Notes: generated by a model not told the origin, from the sequence alone. A stretch of 29,277 nucleotides of DNA from CAUTVF01 sp963541805 (GCA_963541805.1 CAUTVF010000004.1:1-29277); one strand, 5' to 3'; shown: positions 17,730-26,255, counted from the stretch's first letter. Translations and numbers: made by a program.

Positions 17730-19460
17730 TCAATTTAAACACTGAATATTATCAGATTTAACCATAAATTTATCTTGATTTTTTGGAAGTAAAATAAAAT
17801 ATTTACCGATCTGCTTCATGCGTCCTGCATGTTTCAGAGCACTTTCCCCAAAGCCAAAAAAGAAATCTGCTCGAATTCCACCTTTTATTGCAGCTCCTGT
17901 ATCGGCAGCAATTGTTATTCTGTTTAATGGTTCCTCACTTGGGCTTTTTACATCAATATAAACAGGCATTCCAAGAGGAATATACGATTGATCTACTGCA
18001 ATTGTCTGCTTTGCTGTTAGTGTTGTGCCAAATGTTCCAATTGCTCCATCTTGTTTATTTTCTTTGAAAAAGATAAATCTTTTATTTGCATTCATTACTT
18101 TTTTTGCAATTTCAGGGTTTTTGTTTAAGTAATCACGAATAGACGTCATTGATAGTCCCTTTTCAGGATGTAATCCCATCTTTTTAATTGTTTCACCCGT
18201 ACCGGTAAATTGATAACCATTATTCCCAGCATAGCCTATACGGTATTGATTACCGTCTTCTGTCTCAACAACACCAGATCCTTGTATTTGCGTTAAATAA
18301 ATGTCAACTGGATTTTTCGCCCAAAATAATATCTTTGCTTTTCCTCGAAGTAAGCCGTTATTAATTTCTTCTCGTGTAAATTTTTGATGTTCTGGATTAT
18401 CTGGTAGTCCATAAATTGGATACAAATAATCACATGTAGCTTTGGTAGAACCCTTTATATGCGCTTCATAATATCCTGTAAATGTACCAGTATCCTTTCC
18501 ATGTGAAAAAACTTTATAAGGAGAAAACCAACGAACAAAAAAACCCTCCACGACTTTATCTTGTTCTGTTTTTTGATATTTATATAAATCTATTTTGATA
18601 TTTTCTCCATCCTTACAAATATCCAACATATGGTGACGGTCAATTGCAATTTGATCACTTTTGATCCATTTGTTTTCGTCTTTTGTAAATTGTACACACG
18701 CCTTTAAAAATTCATCAAAAGCAGGTTTTATATTATCTGCAGTAAATCCAGGAAGATCGGAATATTCAACTTCTTCTAAAAAGAAATCTGATTTTATTTT
18801 TGCTTTTAAAATATCTGGATTGATTTTATTACCATTCGTTTTATTTACTTCTATTGTATTAGATATTTGATTTTGTTTTTCCTGTTTGTTTTTTTGCAAA
18901 TTTTTAGATGTTGATGTTTGTGCTTGTTTTGTGATACTTACAATATCTTTAGTTGAAGTGTCGATGTTGTATGATGGTTGTTTGATATTTTCTGCTGCAT
19001 TACCATATTGATTAGAATTTTTAATTTTATCAATTGCTCTTTCAGTTGATATATCATTTATTTCGACTGCTATTTTGTAGCGTTCTTTAACCGTTGTCTT
19101 ATGAAGATCTTGATTTTTTCGTTTTATTTTAGAAATAGAATTTGGTTTTATATTTTCTGTTCTCTGTGTTAGAAATGCCTCTTGTTTCTCCTGTGGAACT
19201 TTTACTTTGCTAGGAACATTCAATTCTTTTGTTTCTGGGATAAATTTAAACTCTCTTTCCTCTTCTTTCATTTGTAATGGTGGTTGATATGAATCTTCAT
19301 ATGTATCATAGTCATAATGGCAATCACTGTGCTTTTGTGATGAACAAATATCTGACGCAACCATTAATCCCGCTGGCAAGTTACTTTTAAAAATACTGCT
19401 ACAAGATGAAATTAAAACAGAAAATAAACATAAAACCAGTGGATGTGATAATTTTTGCAT
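17730..19460 (-). CDS. mltA: Membrane-bound lytic transglycosylase A with long linker
   Basis: MltA cleaves the glycan strand of peptidoglycan to 1,6-anhydro products at the outer membrane. The 576-residue product has a lipoprotein signal with lipobox ISSC (Cys 20). Residues about 22-220 form a Lys/Asn/Gln-rich low-complexity linker. The MltA domain starts near 227 (FTGYYEA at 327-333), and the C-terminal 3D domain has TLTAKQTIAVD (480-490), IAADTGAAIKG (517-527) with Asp 520 and RADFFFG (530-536) with Asp 532, the conserved acidic residues of the active-site region. E. coli MltA is about 365 residues, so the linker accounts for the excess. It heads the mre cluster, 99 bases before mreC. Confidence 0.95.
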   Translation of the reverse strand: MQKLSHPLVLCLFSVLISSCSSIFKSNLPAGLMVASDICSSQKHSDCHYDYDTYEDSYQPPLQMKEEEREFKFIPETKELNVPSKVKVPQEKQEAFLTQRTENIKPNSISKIKRKNQDLHKTTVKERYKIAVEINDISTERAIDKIKNSNQYGNAAENIKQPSYNIDTSTKDIVSITKQAQTSTSKNLQKNKQEKQNQISNTIEVNKTNGNKINPDILKAKIKSDFFLEEVEYSDLPGFTADNIKPAFDEFLKACVQFTKDENKWIKSDQIAIDRHHMLDICKDGENIKIDLYKYQKTEQDKVVEGFFVRWFSPYKVFSHGKDTGTFTGYYEAHIKGSTKATCDYLYPIYGLPDNPEHQKFTREEINNGLLRGKAKILFWAKNPVDIYLTQIQGSGVVETEDGNQYRIGYAGNNGYQFTGTGETIKKMGLHPEKGLSMTSIRDYLNKNPEIAKKVMNANKRFIFFKENKQDGAIGTFGTTLTAKQTIAVDQSYIPLGMPVYIDVKSPSEEPLNRITIAADTGAAIKGGIRADFFFGFGESALKHAGRMKQIGKYFILLPKNQDKFMVKSDNIQCLN

Positions 19461-19490
19461 AATTTACCCATTCTCTCCAAAACGCCTCAC

Positions 19491-19521
19491 ATTATATCAC
19501 AAAAAAATTGTCTATGGAAAT
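19491..19521 (-). promoter_or_regulatory. Possible promoter of the mltA-mre cluster
   Basis: On the minus strand a consensus TATAAT (19496-19491) has a weak TTTCCA 18 bases upstream. It lies about 30 bases before the mltA ATG, giving a short leader. Confidence 0.45.
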
Positions 19522-19533
19522 TTTTATTAATTA

Positions 19534-19562
19534 TTGACGTTTTTTATTTTTAAAATTAGTAT
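19534..19562 (+). promoter_or_regulatory. Promoter of secB
   Basis: TTGACG (19534-19539), a 17-base spacer and TAGTAT (19557-19562) form a good sigma-70-type promoter in the divergent mltA-secB gap, giving a leader of about 40 bases with an AAAGG ribosome site. Confidence 0.6.
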
Positions 19563-19609
19563 TTATCTAGATTTATTAAGTATTTAGATTTTGTAAGAAA
19601 GGTTTTTCA

Positions 19610-20074
19610 ATGGAAAATAATAATATAAATCCAATTCAGGGAAAGCAGGATTTTGTAATAATTGCACAATATTTAAAAGATTTGTCTTTCGAAAGTCCAA
19701 TGACTCCACAGATTTTATTTACAAAAATTGAAGAAGTTCCGGCGATTGAGATTAATATTGATATCCAAGCAAAGAAAATGGATGATAATACTTTCGATGT
19801 AGCGCTTAAAGTTAGGGCAAATAATAAATTAAAAGATAAGACAATATTTTTAATAGAGGTTATTTACAGTGCAATTGCGAAATTAACAGTACCAAAAGAT
19901 ATAGAGGAGAGGATTTTATTAATTAAAATTCCAGAGCTTATTTTCCCATATGTTCGATCAATCATTACTGGTATTACGCAAGATTCCGGTTTTCCACCAT
20001 TTGCAATGGCAACAATTGATTTTCAGGCTTTATATGAATCACGCCAAAAAATGGATGAAAGCAAAAAAGATTAA
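19610..20074 (+). CDS. secB: Protein-export chaperone SecB
   Basis: SecB keeps presecretory proteins unfolded in the cytoplasm and hands them to SecA. The 154-residue protein shows YLKDLSFESP near the start, LFTKIEE..PAIEINIDI beta-strands and the C-terminal signature IPELIFPYVRSIITGIT followed by SGFPPFAMATIDFQALYE. The family usual length is about 150-165. It ends with a basic, charged tail. The gene is alone on its strand between mltA and rodA, with a recognisable promoter and AAAGG ribosome site; only 4 bases separate its stop from the end of rodA. Confidence 0.95.
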   Translation: MENNNINPIQGKQDFVIIAQYLKDLSFESPMTPQILFTKIEEVPAIEINIDIQAKKMDDNTFDVALKVRANNKLKDKTIFLIEVIYSAIAKLTVPKDIEERILLIKIPELIFPYVRSIITGITQDSGFPPFAMATIDFQALYESRQKMDESKKD

Positions 20075-20078
20075 TTTA

Positions 20079-21248
20079 TTATTCGTATACTCCTTTTCCA
20101 GATATTAAAATATCTTTATGGATATACGCGCTTTGTATTAATCCAAATGAGAATAAAAGTACAATCATTGCCGTACCTCCATAGGATATAAATGGAAGAG
20201 GTACCCCGACAACAGGCATTAATCCGATTGTCATTCCCATATTTATAAAAACATACAGAAAAAAGTTTATTCCCAATCCCATTACTAACAGCTTAGAAAA
20301 TTGACTACGTACCATTAAAGATATTTTAAAACAGCGGTATATAATCATAAGATAAATAATTAACAAAAATGTACATCCGATCAAACCAAATTCTTCAGCT
20401 ATTATTGTAAAAATAAAATCAGTATGCTTTTCTGGTAAAAAATTTAATTGACTCTGTGAACCGTTTAAATATCCCTTGCCAAATATTCCTCCGCTTCCCA
20501 TTGCTATTTTTGATTGAGTTATGTGATAGCCTGCCCCTCTTGATTCAATTTCTGGATTTAAAAATACTTCAATGCGTCGTTTTTGATAATCATGTAATCC
20601 ATATTGCCAGATAATTGGGGCAGATATTCCGGCAATTAAGAATACTACTGCAAATTTTTTCCAGGAAATTCCTGATAAGAAAAAAATTACCCCAGATGAT
20701 ATAATTAACATCAATGCCGTTCCTAAATCAGGTTGTAACAATATCGGGACAACATAAAGCGAAACCATGATAATAGGGGGCAAGATGTATAGGATACTGT
20801 TAACTTTTGAAATATTGTAAGATGCAAAATATCTAGAAAGTGATAAGATCAATGTGATTTTTGCCAATTCTGATGGTTGAAATTTAAAACCTACAATTGA
20901 TATCCATCTTTGCGCTCCCATTCCTATAGATCCGCTTATACTAACAATCAATAATACTATTAAAAATACGACGAACAATATATATGAAAATCTTACAAAG
21001 AATTTGGGAGAAAATAATCCAGAGATTAACATAATTATCCAACCAGCAATTATTTTAGACAATTGGGATTTTGCCCATGGGGTCCATGATCCAAATGTTT
21101 TACATATCCCGTTAACACAATCAGATTGTCCTGCAGAATACAATGCAATTATTCCTATTGTACATAAAACCGCAATTAACCCAAGCAGTGACCAATCATA
21201 ATAAAATATTTTTTCAATTGATCCAAATGTGTATTTTTGTTTGTGCAT
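20079..21248 (-). CDS. rodA: SEDS peptidoglycan polymerase RodA
   Basis: RodA polymerises lipid II into glycan strands in partnership with PBP2. The 389-residue polytopic protein has about ten membrane helices and the SEDS hallmarks. These are GAQRWI (111-116), QPSELAK (124-130), LQPDLGTALM (171-180), LPEKHTDFIF (271-280) with the putative catalytic Asp 277, IIAEEFGLIG (282-291) and GVPLPFISYGGTAM (348-361). It is named RodA rather than FtsW because of the elongasome neighbours and because no division genes are near. It is separated from mltA-mreB by the oppositely oriented secB. The mRNA is predicted to be leaderless. Confidence 0.95.
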   Translation of the reverse strand: MHKQKYTFGSIEKIFYYDWSLLGLIAVLCTIGIIALYSAGQSDCVNGICKTFGSWTPWAKSQLSKIIAGWIIMLISGLFSPKFFVRFSYILFVVFLIVLLIVSISGSIGMGAQRWISIVGFKFQPSELAKITLILSLSRYFASYNISKVNSILYILPPIIMVSLYVVPILLQPDLGTALMLIISSGVIFFLSGISWKKFAVVFLIAGISAPIIWQYGLHDYQKRRIEVFLNPEIESRGAGYHITQSKIAMGSGGIFGKGYLNGSQSQLNFLPEKHTDFIFTIIAEEFGLIGCTFLLIIYLMIIYRCFKISLMVRSQFSKLLVMGLGINFFLYVFINMGMTIGLMPVVGVPLPFISYGGTAMIVLLFSFGLIQSAYIHKDILISGKGVYE

Positions 21249-21284
21249 CCGAATAATTATATGTTTTTTTAATTAGCATTTCAA
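21249..21284 (-). promoter_or_regulatory. Near-consensus rodA promoter, predicted leaderless start
   Basis: On the minus strand TTGAAA (21284-21279), a 17-base spacer and TATAAT (21261-21256) are followed by exactly 7 bases (TATTCGG) before the rodA ATG at 21248. No Shine-Dalgarno can fit in a transcript starting there. Confidence 0.65.
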
Positions 21285-21316
21285 TAAGTAGCATCTTAAA
21301 AAAATATAAATATAAT

Positions 21317-21344
21317 TTGGATTATCTTTTTTTCGTGTTATAAT
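21317..21344 (+). promoter_or_regulatory. Promoter of the first exported-protein operon
   Basis: TTGGAT (21317-21322), a 16-base spacer and TATAAT (21339-21344) lie 41 bases before the ATG at 21386. An AGGAG ribosome site at 21371-21375 follows, so this is a conventional leadered transcript. Confidence 0.6.
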
Positions 21345-21385
21345 AACGGCAGATTTTAATATAGGTATTTAGGAGTTTGGGAAAT

Positions 21386-22435
21386 ATGCTGTTTAATATT
21401 AATGTTAAATGTGTGGCATTATCGTTTTCTGTTCTATTTGTTGTATGCATATCTCATGACGCATTTTCGGCAAGGCGTAATCATCGTGTCGGAACTTTAA
21501 ACATGGCAAAGTCATGGGTTGCTCCGATTGTAAATAGTGGTATGGGTACAAATGATCCCTGTCCAATAGATATTCCTGGTTTTGGAGATGCACGTTGTAG
21601 AATGTGTATTGATGATTTAACGAAAAAATCAAATGATGATATAAAAACTGGATCATTTATAAATCCAATTACTGAACAAAAGAGTGGTGGAAATGTCTAC
21701 GAGTTATGTGGGCGTTATTTGTCTTGGCCTGGTTGTTTTAATGATTCTTTGGCTGGTGTTTGTGCATCAAAAATTGCCCCTGTTTGTAAAGAAGAAAATT
21801 CGGCAAACGGGTTTTGTAATGCTTGTATAACTGCCGCAAATACGGCAAGGCGCTGGTGGAACAGACCTGCATGGTGGTTTAAAAATGAAATTTATGCAAA
21901 AAATGCTGCAGATTGTGATGGTTCATCTGGCGGTGGAGTTTTGCCGCCTGTTCCAACCCCTCCAACTCCTGGTACTTGCCATTTTTCAGTTGTTGATGTT
22001 TCTGGATTTTCGGCTGAAACCCAAGATGAGTTATTTAATGTATTAAAGGTTGGTGTTCCTGGGGCGGTTGGATTAAGTCAGAGTGCATTTTTTGGTAAAA
22101 CTGATTGGGCAATTTCTGATTTAAAGGTTATTAAATCGAATTTGAATAATGCAATAAATGGAAGTGGTGGAGCAAAAGATACACTTGAAAATGTTCGTGC
22201 TGCATTAAATAATAAAAAATTACAAGTAGCGCAATATGAATCAGAAAAAAAAGGTGTTGATGGTTTGAGTTCTTCTGCAAGATCCGTAAAAAGTGCTGCT
22301 ACTTTTTCTCTTGCAACTTCTGTTGCATCAACTTTGACTGCAGCTGTTGCTATGGGGACTTCTATTCATGCTTACCGTCAATCTGACCAAATAAAAAAGA
22401 AAACGTATTTGATGAATAATTTAATAAATAAATAA
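21386..22435 (+). CDS. Unrecognised exported Cys-rich protein A with C-terminal hydrophobic segment
   Basis: I do not recognise this family. The 349-residue product has a signal peptide (1-29, ending AFSA). An N-terminal Cys-rich domain holds ten cysteines between 59 and 177, including two CxxC pairs at 71-74 and 144-147. A Gly/Pro linker follows (180-196), then a Ser/Asn-rich helical region with likely coiled coil (about 240-295). A small-residue hydrophobic segment (about 303-326) and a basic tail end the protein. Mature protein has 11 cysteines, so disulfide-rich periplasmic or surface location is inferred. The ATG at 21386 is chosen over a TTG at 21377 by its spacing to AGGAG. Protein B follows after 21 bases. 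Confidence 0.8.
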   Translation: MLFNINVKCVALSFSVLFVVCISHDAFSARRNHRVGTLNMAKSWVAPIVNSGMGTNDPCPIDIPGFGDARCRMCIDDLTKKSNDDIKTGSFINPITEQKSGGNVYELCGRYLSWPGCFNDSLAGVCASKIAPVCKEENSANGFCNACITAANTARRWWNRPAWWFKNEIYAKNAADCDGSSGGGVLPPVPTPPTPGTCHFSVVDVSGFSAETQDELFNVLKVGVPGAVGLSQSAFFGKTDWAISDLKVIKSNLNNAINGSGGAKDTLENVRAALNNKKLQVAQYESEKKGVDGLSSSARSVKSAATFSLATSVASTLTAAVAMGTSIHAYRQSDQIKKKTYLMNNLINK

Positions 22436-22456
22436 TAACTTACTAAGGAAGTTGTG

Positions 22457-23476
22457 ATGGTTAATAAGTGTCTTTTATCTTTGTTGATGATTAGTGTTGT
22501 GTTTTTTGATTTGTTTGCGTATGTGGACGATTCCGGTGAGTGTATGTTAATGGAAAATATTACAACAATGTTGGAAGAATACAGGACGTATAAAGATAAA
22601 ATAAGTCAATTAACTGAACAATCTAAAGGGTACGATGGCAAGATTCTAAACGCTCAGGCAAGTGCAAATTCTGCAAAGGCTGCAGTTGAAAAAATAAATA
22701 ATAGTGCAAAGACGCAATCATATGTGGCTGGTGGGTTGTCTCTTACTTCTGCTGCTATGAACACTGTTTCCATTGGAATGAATAGTGCAGCGATTGCTAA
22801 TAACAAAAAGACACTGAAAGGTCTTAACAATATGCATGACACTTTGAGTGAACTAAATGCAGGAGATAAAAGTGTAATGGATAAAAAGTTTGATGGAGGG
22901 CGTTTGGCAACAGAGGAAAGTATTAATAATTTAATAGATAAAGCAAAGTGTTTAAACTCTGTTCATTCAGCAAAACAGCTTGGTACTGTTTTATTGCAAG
23001 GTGATGAAGAGTTTTTCTTGAAAGATGATCTAAAAGTTGGACTGCCAGGTGAGCATTTGGCTGTTAGAAATAAAGAAGATGGGGAACAAGATGTTATGTC
23101 TTGTAGTGATATGTTGGTTGAAGTGTACATAAAAGGATTTGCAAATTATGATAGGAGTAATAGTGATTATGGTAAGTATATCAGCGGTTGTAGATGGAAT
23201 AATATGAATGGAGAGGCTTATTATAATCAGGGATCAAAAACAATAAAAAATGATAAATCAACCATATTGTTGCAGAGTGCTGTTGATGCAATTAATAGCA
23301 GTTTTGATGAAGTTATTAACGCTGGCCTTTCAAAAGGATCAGATCGTGCTGAGGCTCAAAATATTGGGAAAATAAATTGTAATGGTAGTAGTTTAGTTTT
23401 TGAGGGGAATGCGACTATTGCAAATCCTACTCTTGGTGAGACTCCTATTACACCAATACTTCCTGCAGCGCAATAA
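22457..23476 (+). CDS. Unrecognised exported coiled-coil protein B
   Basis: I do not recognise this family. The 339-residue product has a signal peptide (1 to about 22) and a coiled coil (about 34-84). An Ala/Ser/Gly/Met-rich hydrophobic segment (88-114) is followed by a second helical stretch (about 115-165), and the mostly polar C-terminal half ends in a Pro-rich tail. Mature cysteines are few (five). The order coiled coil, small-residue hydrophobic segment, basic patch matches proteins C and D and the C-terminal third of A. The ATG at 22457 has AAGGAAG 5 bases upstream; a GTG three bases earlier is less well placed. It is cotranscribed with A and ends before a terminator. Confidence 0.8.
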   Translation: MVNKCLLSLLMISVVFFDLFAYVDDSGECMLMENITTMLEEYRTYKDKISQLTEQSKGYDGKILNAQASANSAKAAVEKINNSAKTQSYVAGGLSLTSAAMNTVSIGMNSAAIANNKKTLKGLNNMHDTLSELNAGDKSVMDKKFDGGRLATEESINNLIDKAKCLNSVHSAKQLGTVLLQGDEEFFLKDDLKVGLPGEHLAVRNKEDGEQDVMSCSDMLVEVYIKGFANYDRSNSDYGKYISGCRWNNMNGEAYYNQGSKTIKNDKSTILLQSAVDAINSSFDEVINAGLSKGSDRAEAQNIGKINCNGSSLVFEGNATIANPTLGETPITPILPAAQ

Positions 23477-23521
23477 TGATTTTGATGAATTTAAAAATTT
23501 GGTATTGCTTGTTGTAATAAA

Positions 23522-23545
23522 AAATGGAAGTGGCTTCCTTTTTTT
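23522..23545 (+). terminator. Intrinsic terminator after protein B
   Basis: GGAAG (23526-23530), loop TGG, CTTCC (23534-23538) and seven T form a small but canonical intrinsic terminator 50 bases after the stop codon. Confidence 0.7.
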
Positions 23546-23584
23546 GCTTTTTGATATTGTAATTAGATTTTATTTTATCGAATG

Positions 23585-23613
23585 TTGCTATATTAAGTTT
23601 GTTATTGTATAAT
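23585..23613 (+). promoter_or_regulatory. Promoter of the second exported-protein operon
   Basis: TTGCTA (23585-23590), a 17-base spacer and TATAAT (23608-23613) lie after the terminator. The transcript would have a leader of about 48 bases with GGGGG (23652-23656) as the only ribosome-site-like run, 11 bases before the ATG. Confidence 0.6.
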
Positions 23614-23667
23614 TAAACACGAGCATTTTGTGCTTAATCATTTGATATAGCGGGGGTAGTTTTTCAT

Positions 23668-24390
23668 ATGCATAAAGATATTTTTAATAAAATATTTATT
23701 AAATATCATTTAGGTTTGTTTTTTGTGCAATTGATTTTTTTATCATTTTGTTTTTTGTTTTCGTCGTTTACTTTTTCTGTAGTTTTTGCCAAACTACCTG
23801 CTAAAGGCAGTGCAAAAACGCGTGCATATACAAAACATTTTAAACAATCTTTTTCAAGGGCAGGCACTGTTGTGAACTTGACTTCTCCTCCACCTGCTGT
23901 GCAAAAGATGGAAAACAAGCCGATTGAATCCGCGCCAAAAGTTGATGAAAATGCATTAAATGAAGCAAAGTCAGTACGTAATTTTCGTACTTCGGAATTA
24001 AGCAGATTAAAAGCAGAATTAAATACCTTACAGGCAGAAATGAAAAAAAGTGGACAGTGCATGGTCGATGGTCGACAGATGACAATTGCACAATATAAAG
24101 CTAAAGTTAGTTCTGTGAAAGCATTTTCAAAAACAGATAAAGTTGCAAAAATAAATGCAGAAATTTCTGACAAAAAGAATGTTATTGCAGAATTAGAAAA
24201 AAGGATTGGGGAAAAGGAAGCAACTGCAAAAAAAATGATTATGGGAACGGTTGCAACGTCTACTTTGGCTGTTGCTGGGACTGCTGGTTTAGGTGTTGCA
24301 ATTGCAGATTTGGTTAAAACTAAGATGTCTGCAAAAAATTTGCAAGATGGTAAAAAAGTTTGTGGAAAGTATGGACTGTTAGTAAAATGA
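23668..24390 (+). CDS. Unrecognised exported coiled-coil protein C
   Basis: I do not recognise this family. The 240-residue product has a long signal or anchor segment (about 14-41, ending VVFA) and a basic region with a PPP motif (42-95). A strong coiled coil rich in Lys/Glu/Ala (about 96-188) is followed by a Gly/Ala/Thr-rich hydrophobic segment (189-215) and a basic tail. Only two cysteines (131 and 232) remain in the mature region. It resembles protein D in having coiled coil directly before the hydrophobic segment, as if it were a short version lacking D's Cys-rich region. Its stop overlaps the start of D by four bases. Confidence 0.8.
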   Translation: MHKDIFNKIFIKYHLGLFFVQLIFLSFCFLFSSFTFSVVFAKLPAKGSAKTRAYTKHFKQSFSRAGTVVNLTSPPPAVQKMENKPIESAPKVDENALNEAKSVRNFRTSELSRLKAELNTLQAEMKKSGQCMVDGRQMTIAQYKAKVSSVKAFSKTDKVAKINAEISDKKNVIAELEKRIGEKEATAKKMIMGTVATSTLAVAGTAGLGVAIADLVKTKMSAKNLQDGKKVCGKYGLLVK

Positions 24391-26255
24391 TTCTTAAGAA
24401 AGTAGTTGCATATTTTTTATTTTTTTGTTCGTTTTTGAATGTTAAATTTGTTTTGGGAGAAACACTTGAAAGCATTGAAATGGAAAATAAGAGTCTTCAG
24501 ATTGAAATTGATTCGATCAAGGCAAAGATTGCAAATTTAGAAAATAATCCAGAAGATGATCCAGATTGTGAAAACATCAAATCAGAGTTAAAAATTGCAG
24601 AAGCAGAGTCAAAGGAATCTGAAAATGTTTACACAACAGGTTCTGAAACAATAAAAAGTTTAAATAAACAAATTAGCAGCCTTGAAGATAAGGAGAGATC
24701 CTTAGATACACAGATTAAGAAACATAAAACTGCACAGGCTACAACAGGTGTGCTTGGTGGGGTCTTTGGTTTGGCTGCAGGAGGAATTGGTTTGTGGTCG
24801 CATCTAGAAAAAAATAAAATTGAAAGAGGGGAGTATACAAATCCAAAGTGTGTTATTAATATTTTTGATGGAACACGTGGGGAGATACTTTCCAAATTAG
24901 AACTTGAAATTAAAAGTAAATCGTCTACTCCAAAAACAATTAATCAAAGTGATTTTCCAAAAACACTTGATTTACTGGCGGAGGCTGGATCTGATTGTCT
25001 TTCTTGTTGCCCTGGGAAAGCGGATGAATGCGAAAAAAGTAGTAATAGTATTAAAGATGAGCTGGAACAAAAGTTGGCAGGATTTATTAAAAACACTCCA
25101 CCAGTTGAAAATGATAAATGGAAAGAAAGTTGTAAGAATATCATGAATTACTATGATAATTTGAAAGCTGTTTATGATGCTGTTAATAAAGATTATAATT
25201 TTAATTCTGATGAAAAAGGTAAATGTTTCGATTATCTACGTTCTGATTATGGACGTGTTGCGGTTGCAAAAGTAAATGCAAAATACAATGAAGGGACAAA
25301 CAAAAATAAATATAGAAGTGAGTATTTGCAAACACAATGTATAGATGAATTTTGTAGCAAAGGGTTATTTAATGATAATTATCCTGATATGTGTGTACAA
25401 GAATGTAATAAAACCAATTTTGTATCATATATCTCTGATGATGAATTATGTAAAGATGCACTTAATAATAATGTGGTTACAAATTTATCCGATACATGCA
25501 GGTTTATTTTAAATATGAATAAATCATCAGATGAAAAAGATAGGTGCTTTAAATATATTGTTAATAAAGGTGTTAAAATTGACTTTGATAAAGTTACAGG
25601 ATTGATGAATCCAGATAAATTAAACAACTGTCTTAATATGTGTGAATGTAGTTATTATGGTCCTAATACAAAAGATGTGTTTGGCATAATGGATAGTTGT
25701 AAAAAACAATGTAATGACAAGTATCAGATACTCCCTCTACCTTCCCCTCCGTTAACTCGCGCCCCAAAATTGGAGGAAGTTAAATCAGAGCCAAAACCAG
25801 AAGTAGAAGTTGTAGAAACTCAGAAGCCTGAACCAAGCCAACCTGAAAAATATTGTGAAAATATTGAGGCAGAGCTTAAAAGTACTTGTATGACAAATCC
25901 TTATAAATTTGAAAATACTTTTGGAAGTTCTGTGAGTGCATTACTTGCTTCCAGAAAAAATTCATTACAAAATTCCGGTGATGCATGTAAATCTTTTAAA
26001 ACAACTTTGCAAAATGATGTTAAAAATTACGTATGTAATTGTTATTTAGGCTTCCCTGTAAGCGGTAATACATCTAAAGCTATACACTTTGATTGCATTG
26101 ATATAAATAATAATGCAAAGTCCTTCACATCAAATTGGAAAAGTAATAAAACAGAGATGAAACTATTTGGATCAAAGATAACTGAAAAATCTTGTATCGA
26201 GCTTTATAATAACAATAAAAATGGACCACGTACTATCCCGTCTATCTGCAATTAA
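24387..26255 (+). CDS. Unrecognised large exported Cys-rich protein D with internal duplication
   Basis: I do not recognise this family. The 622-residue product has a signal peptide (1 to about 24) and a coiled coil (about 27-113). A Gly/Ala-rich hydrophobic segment follows (115-138), then a long Cys-rich region. Mature protein has 28 cysteines. Two modules of about 90 residues (about 249-341 and 355-443) share SDEKxxCFxY and a closing CxxxCN, which points to an internal duplication. A Pro/Glu/Lys linker (450-486) leads to a C-terminal Cys domain whose CENIEAEL (490-497) echoes CENIKSEL (61-68). The ATG at 24387 overlaps the stop of C (ATGA); an upstream TTG at 24360 lacks support. The tail overlaps the lptG stop. 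Confidence 0.8.
   Translation: MILKKVVAYFLFFCSFLNVKFVLGETLESIEMENKSLQIEIDSIKAKIANLENNPEDDPDCENIKSELKIAEAESKESENVYTTGSETIKSLNKQISSLEDKERSLDTQIKKHKTAQATTGVLGGVFGLAAGGIGLWSHLEKNKIERGEYTNPKCVINIFDGTRGEILSKLELEIKSKSSTPKTINQSDFPKTLDLLAEAGSDCLSCCPGKADECEKSSNSIKDELEQKLAGFIKNTPPVENDKWKESCKNIMNYYDNLKAVYDAVNKDYNFNSDEKGKCFDYLRSDYGRVAVAKVNAKYNEGTNKNKYRSEYLQTQCIDEFCSKGLFNDNYPDMCVQECNKTNFVSYISDDELCKDALNNNVVTNLSDTCRFILNMNKSSDEKDRCFKYIVNKGVKIDFDKVTGLMNPDKLNNCLNMCECSYYGPNTKDVFGIMDSCKKQCNDKYQILPLPSPPLTRAPKLEEVKSEPKPEVEVVETQKPEPSQPEKYCENIEAELKSTCMTNPYKFENTFGSSVSALLASRKNSLQNSGDACKSFKTTLQNDVKNYVCNCYLGFPVSGNTSKAIHFDCIDINNNAKSFTSNWKSNKTEMKLFGSKITEKSCIELYNNNKNGPRTIPSICN

Noticed and set aside
23400..23612. 70-residue frame overlapping the end of protein B
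   Set aside because: It runs through the terminator and promoter between the two operons and has no ribosome site.
23706..24173. 155-residue minus-strand frame inside protein C
   Set aside because: Antisense to a coiled-coil gene with signal peptide, promoter and coupled downstream gene; the reverse frame has no such support.
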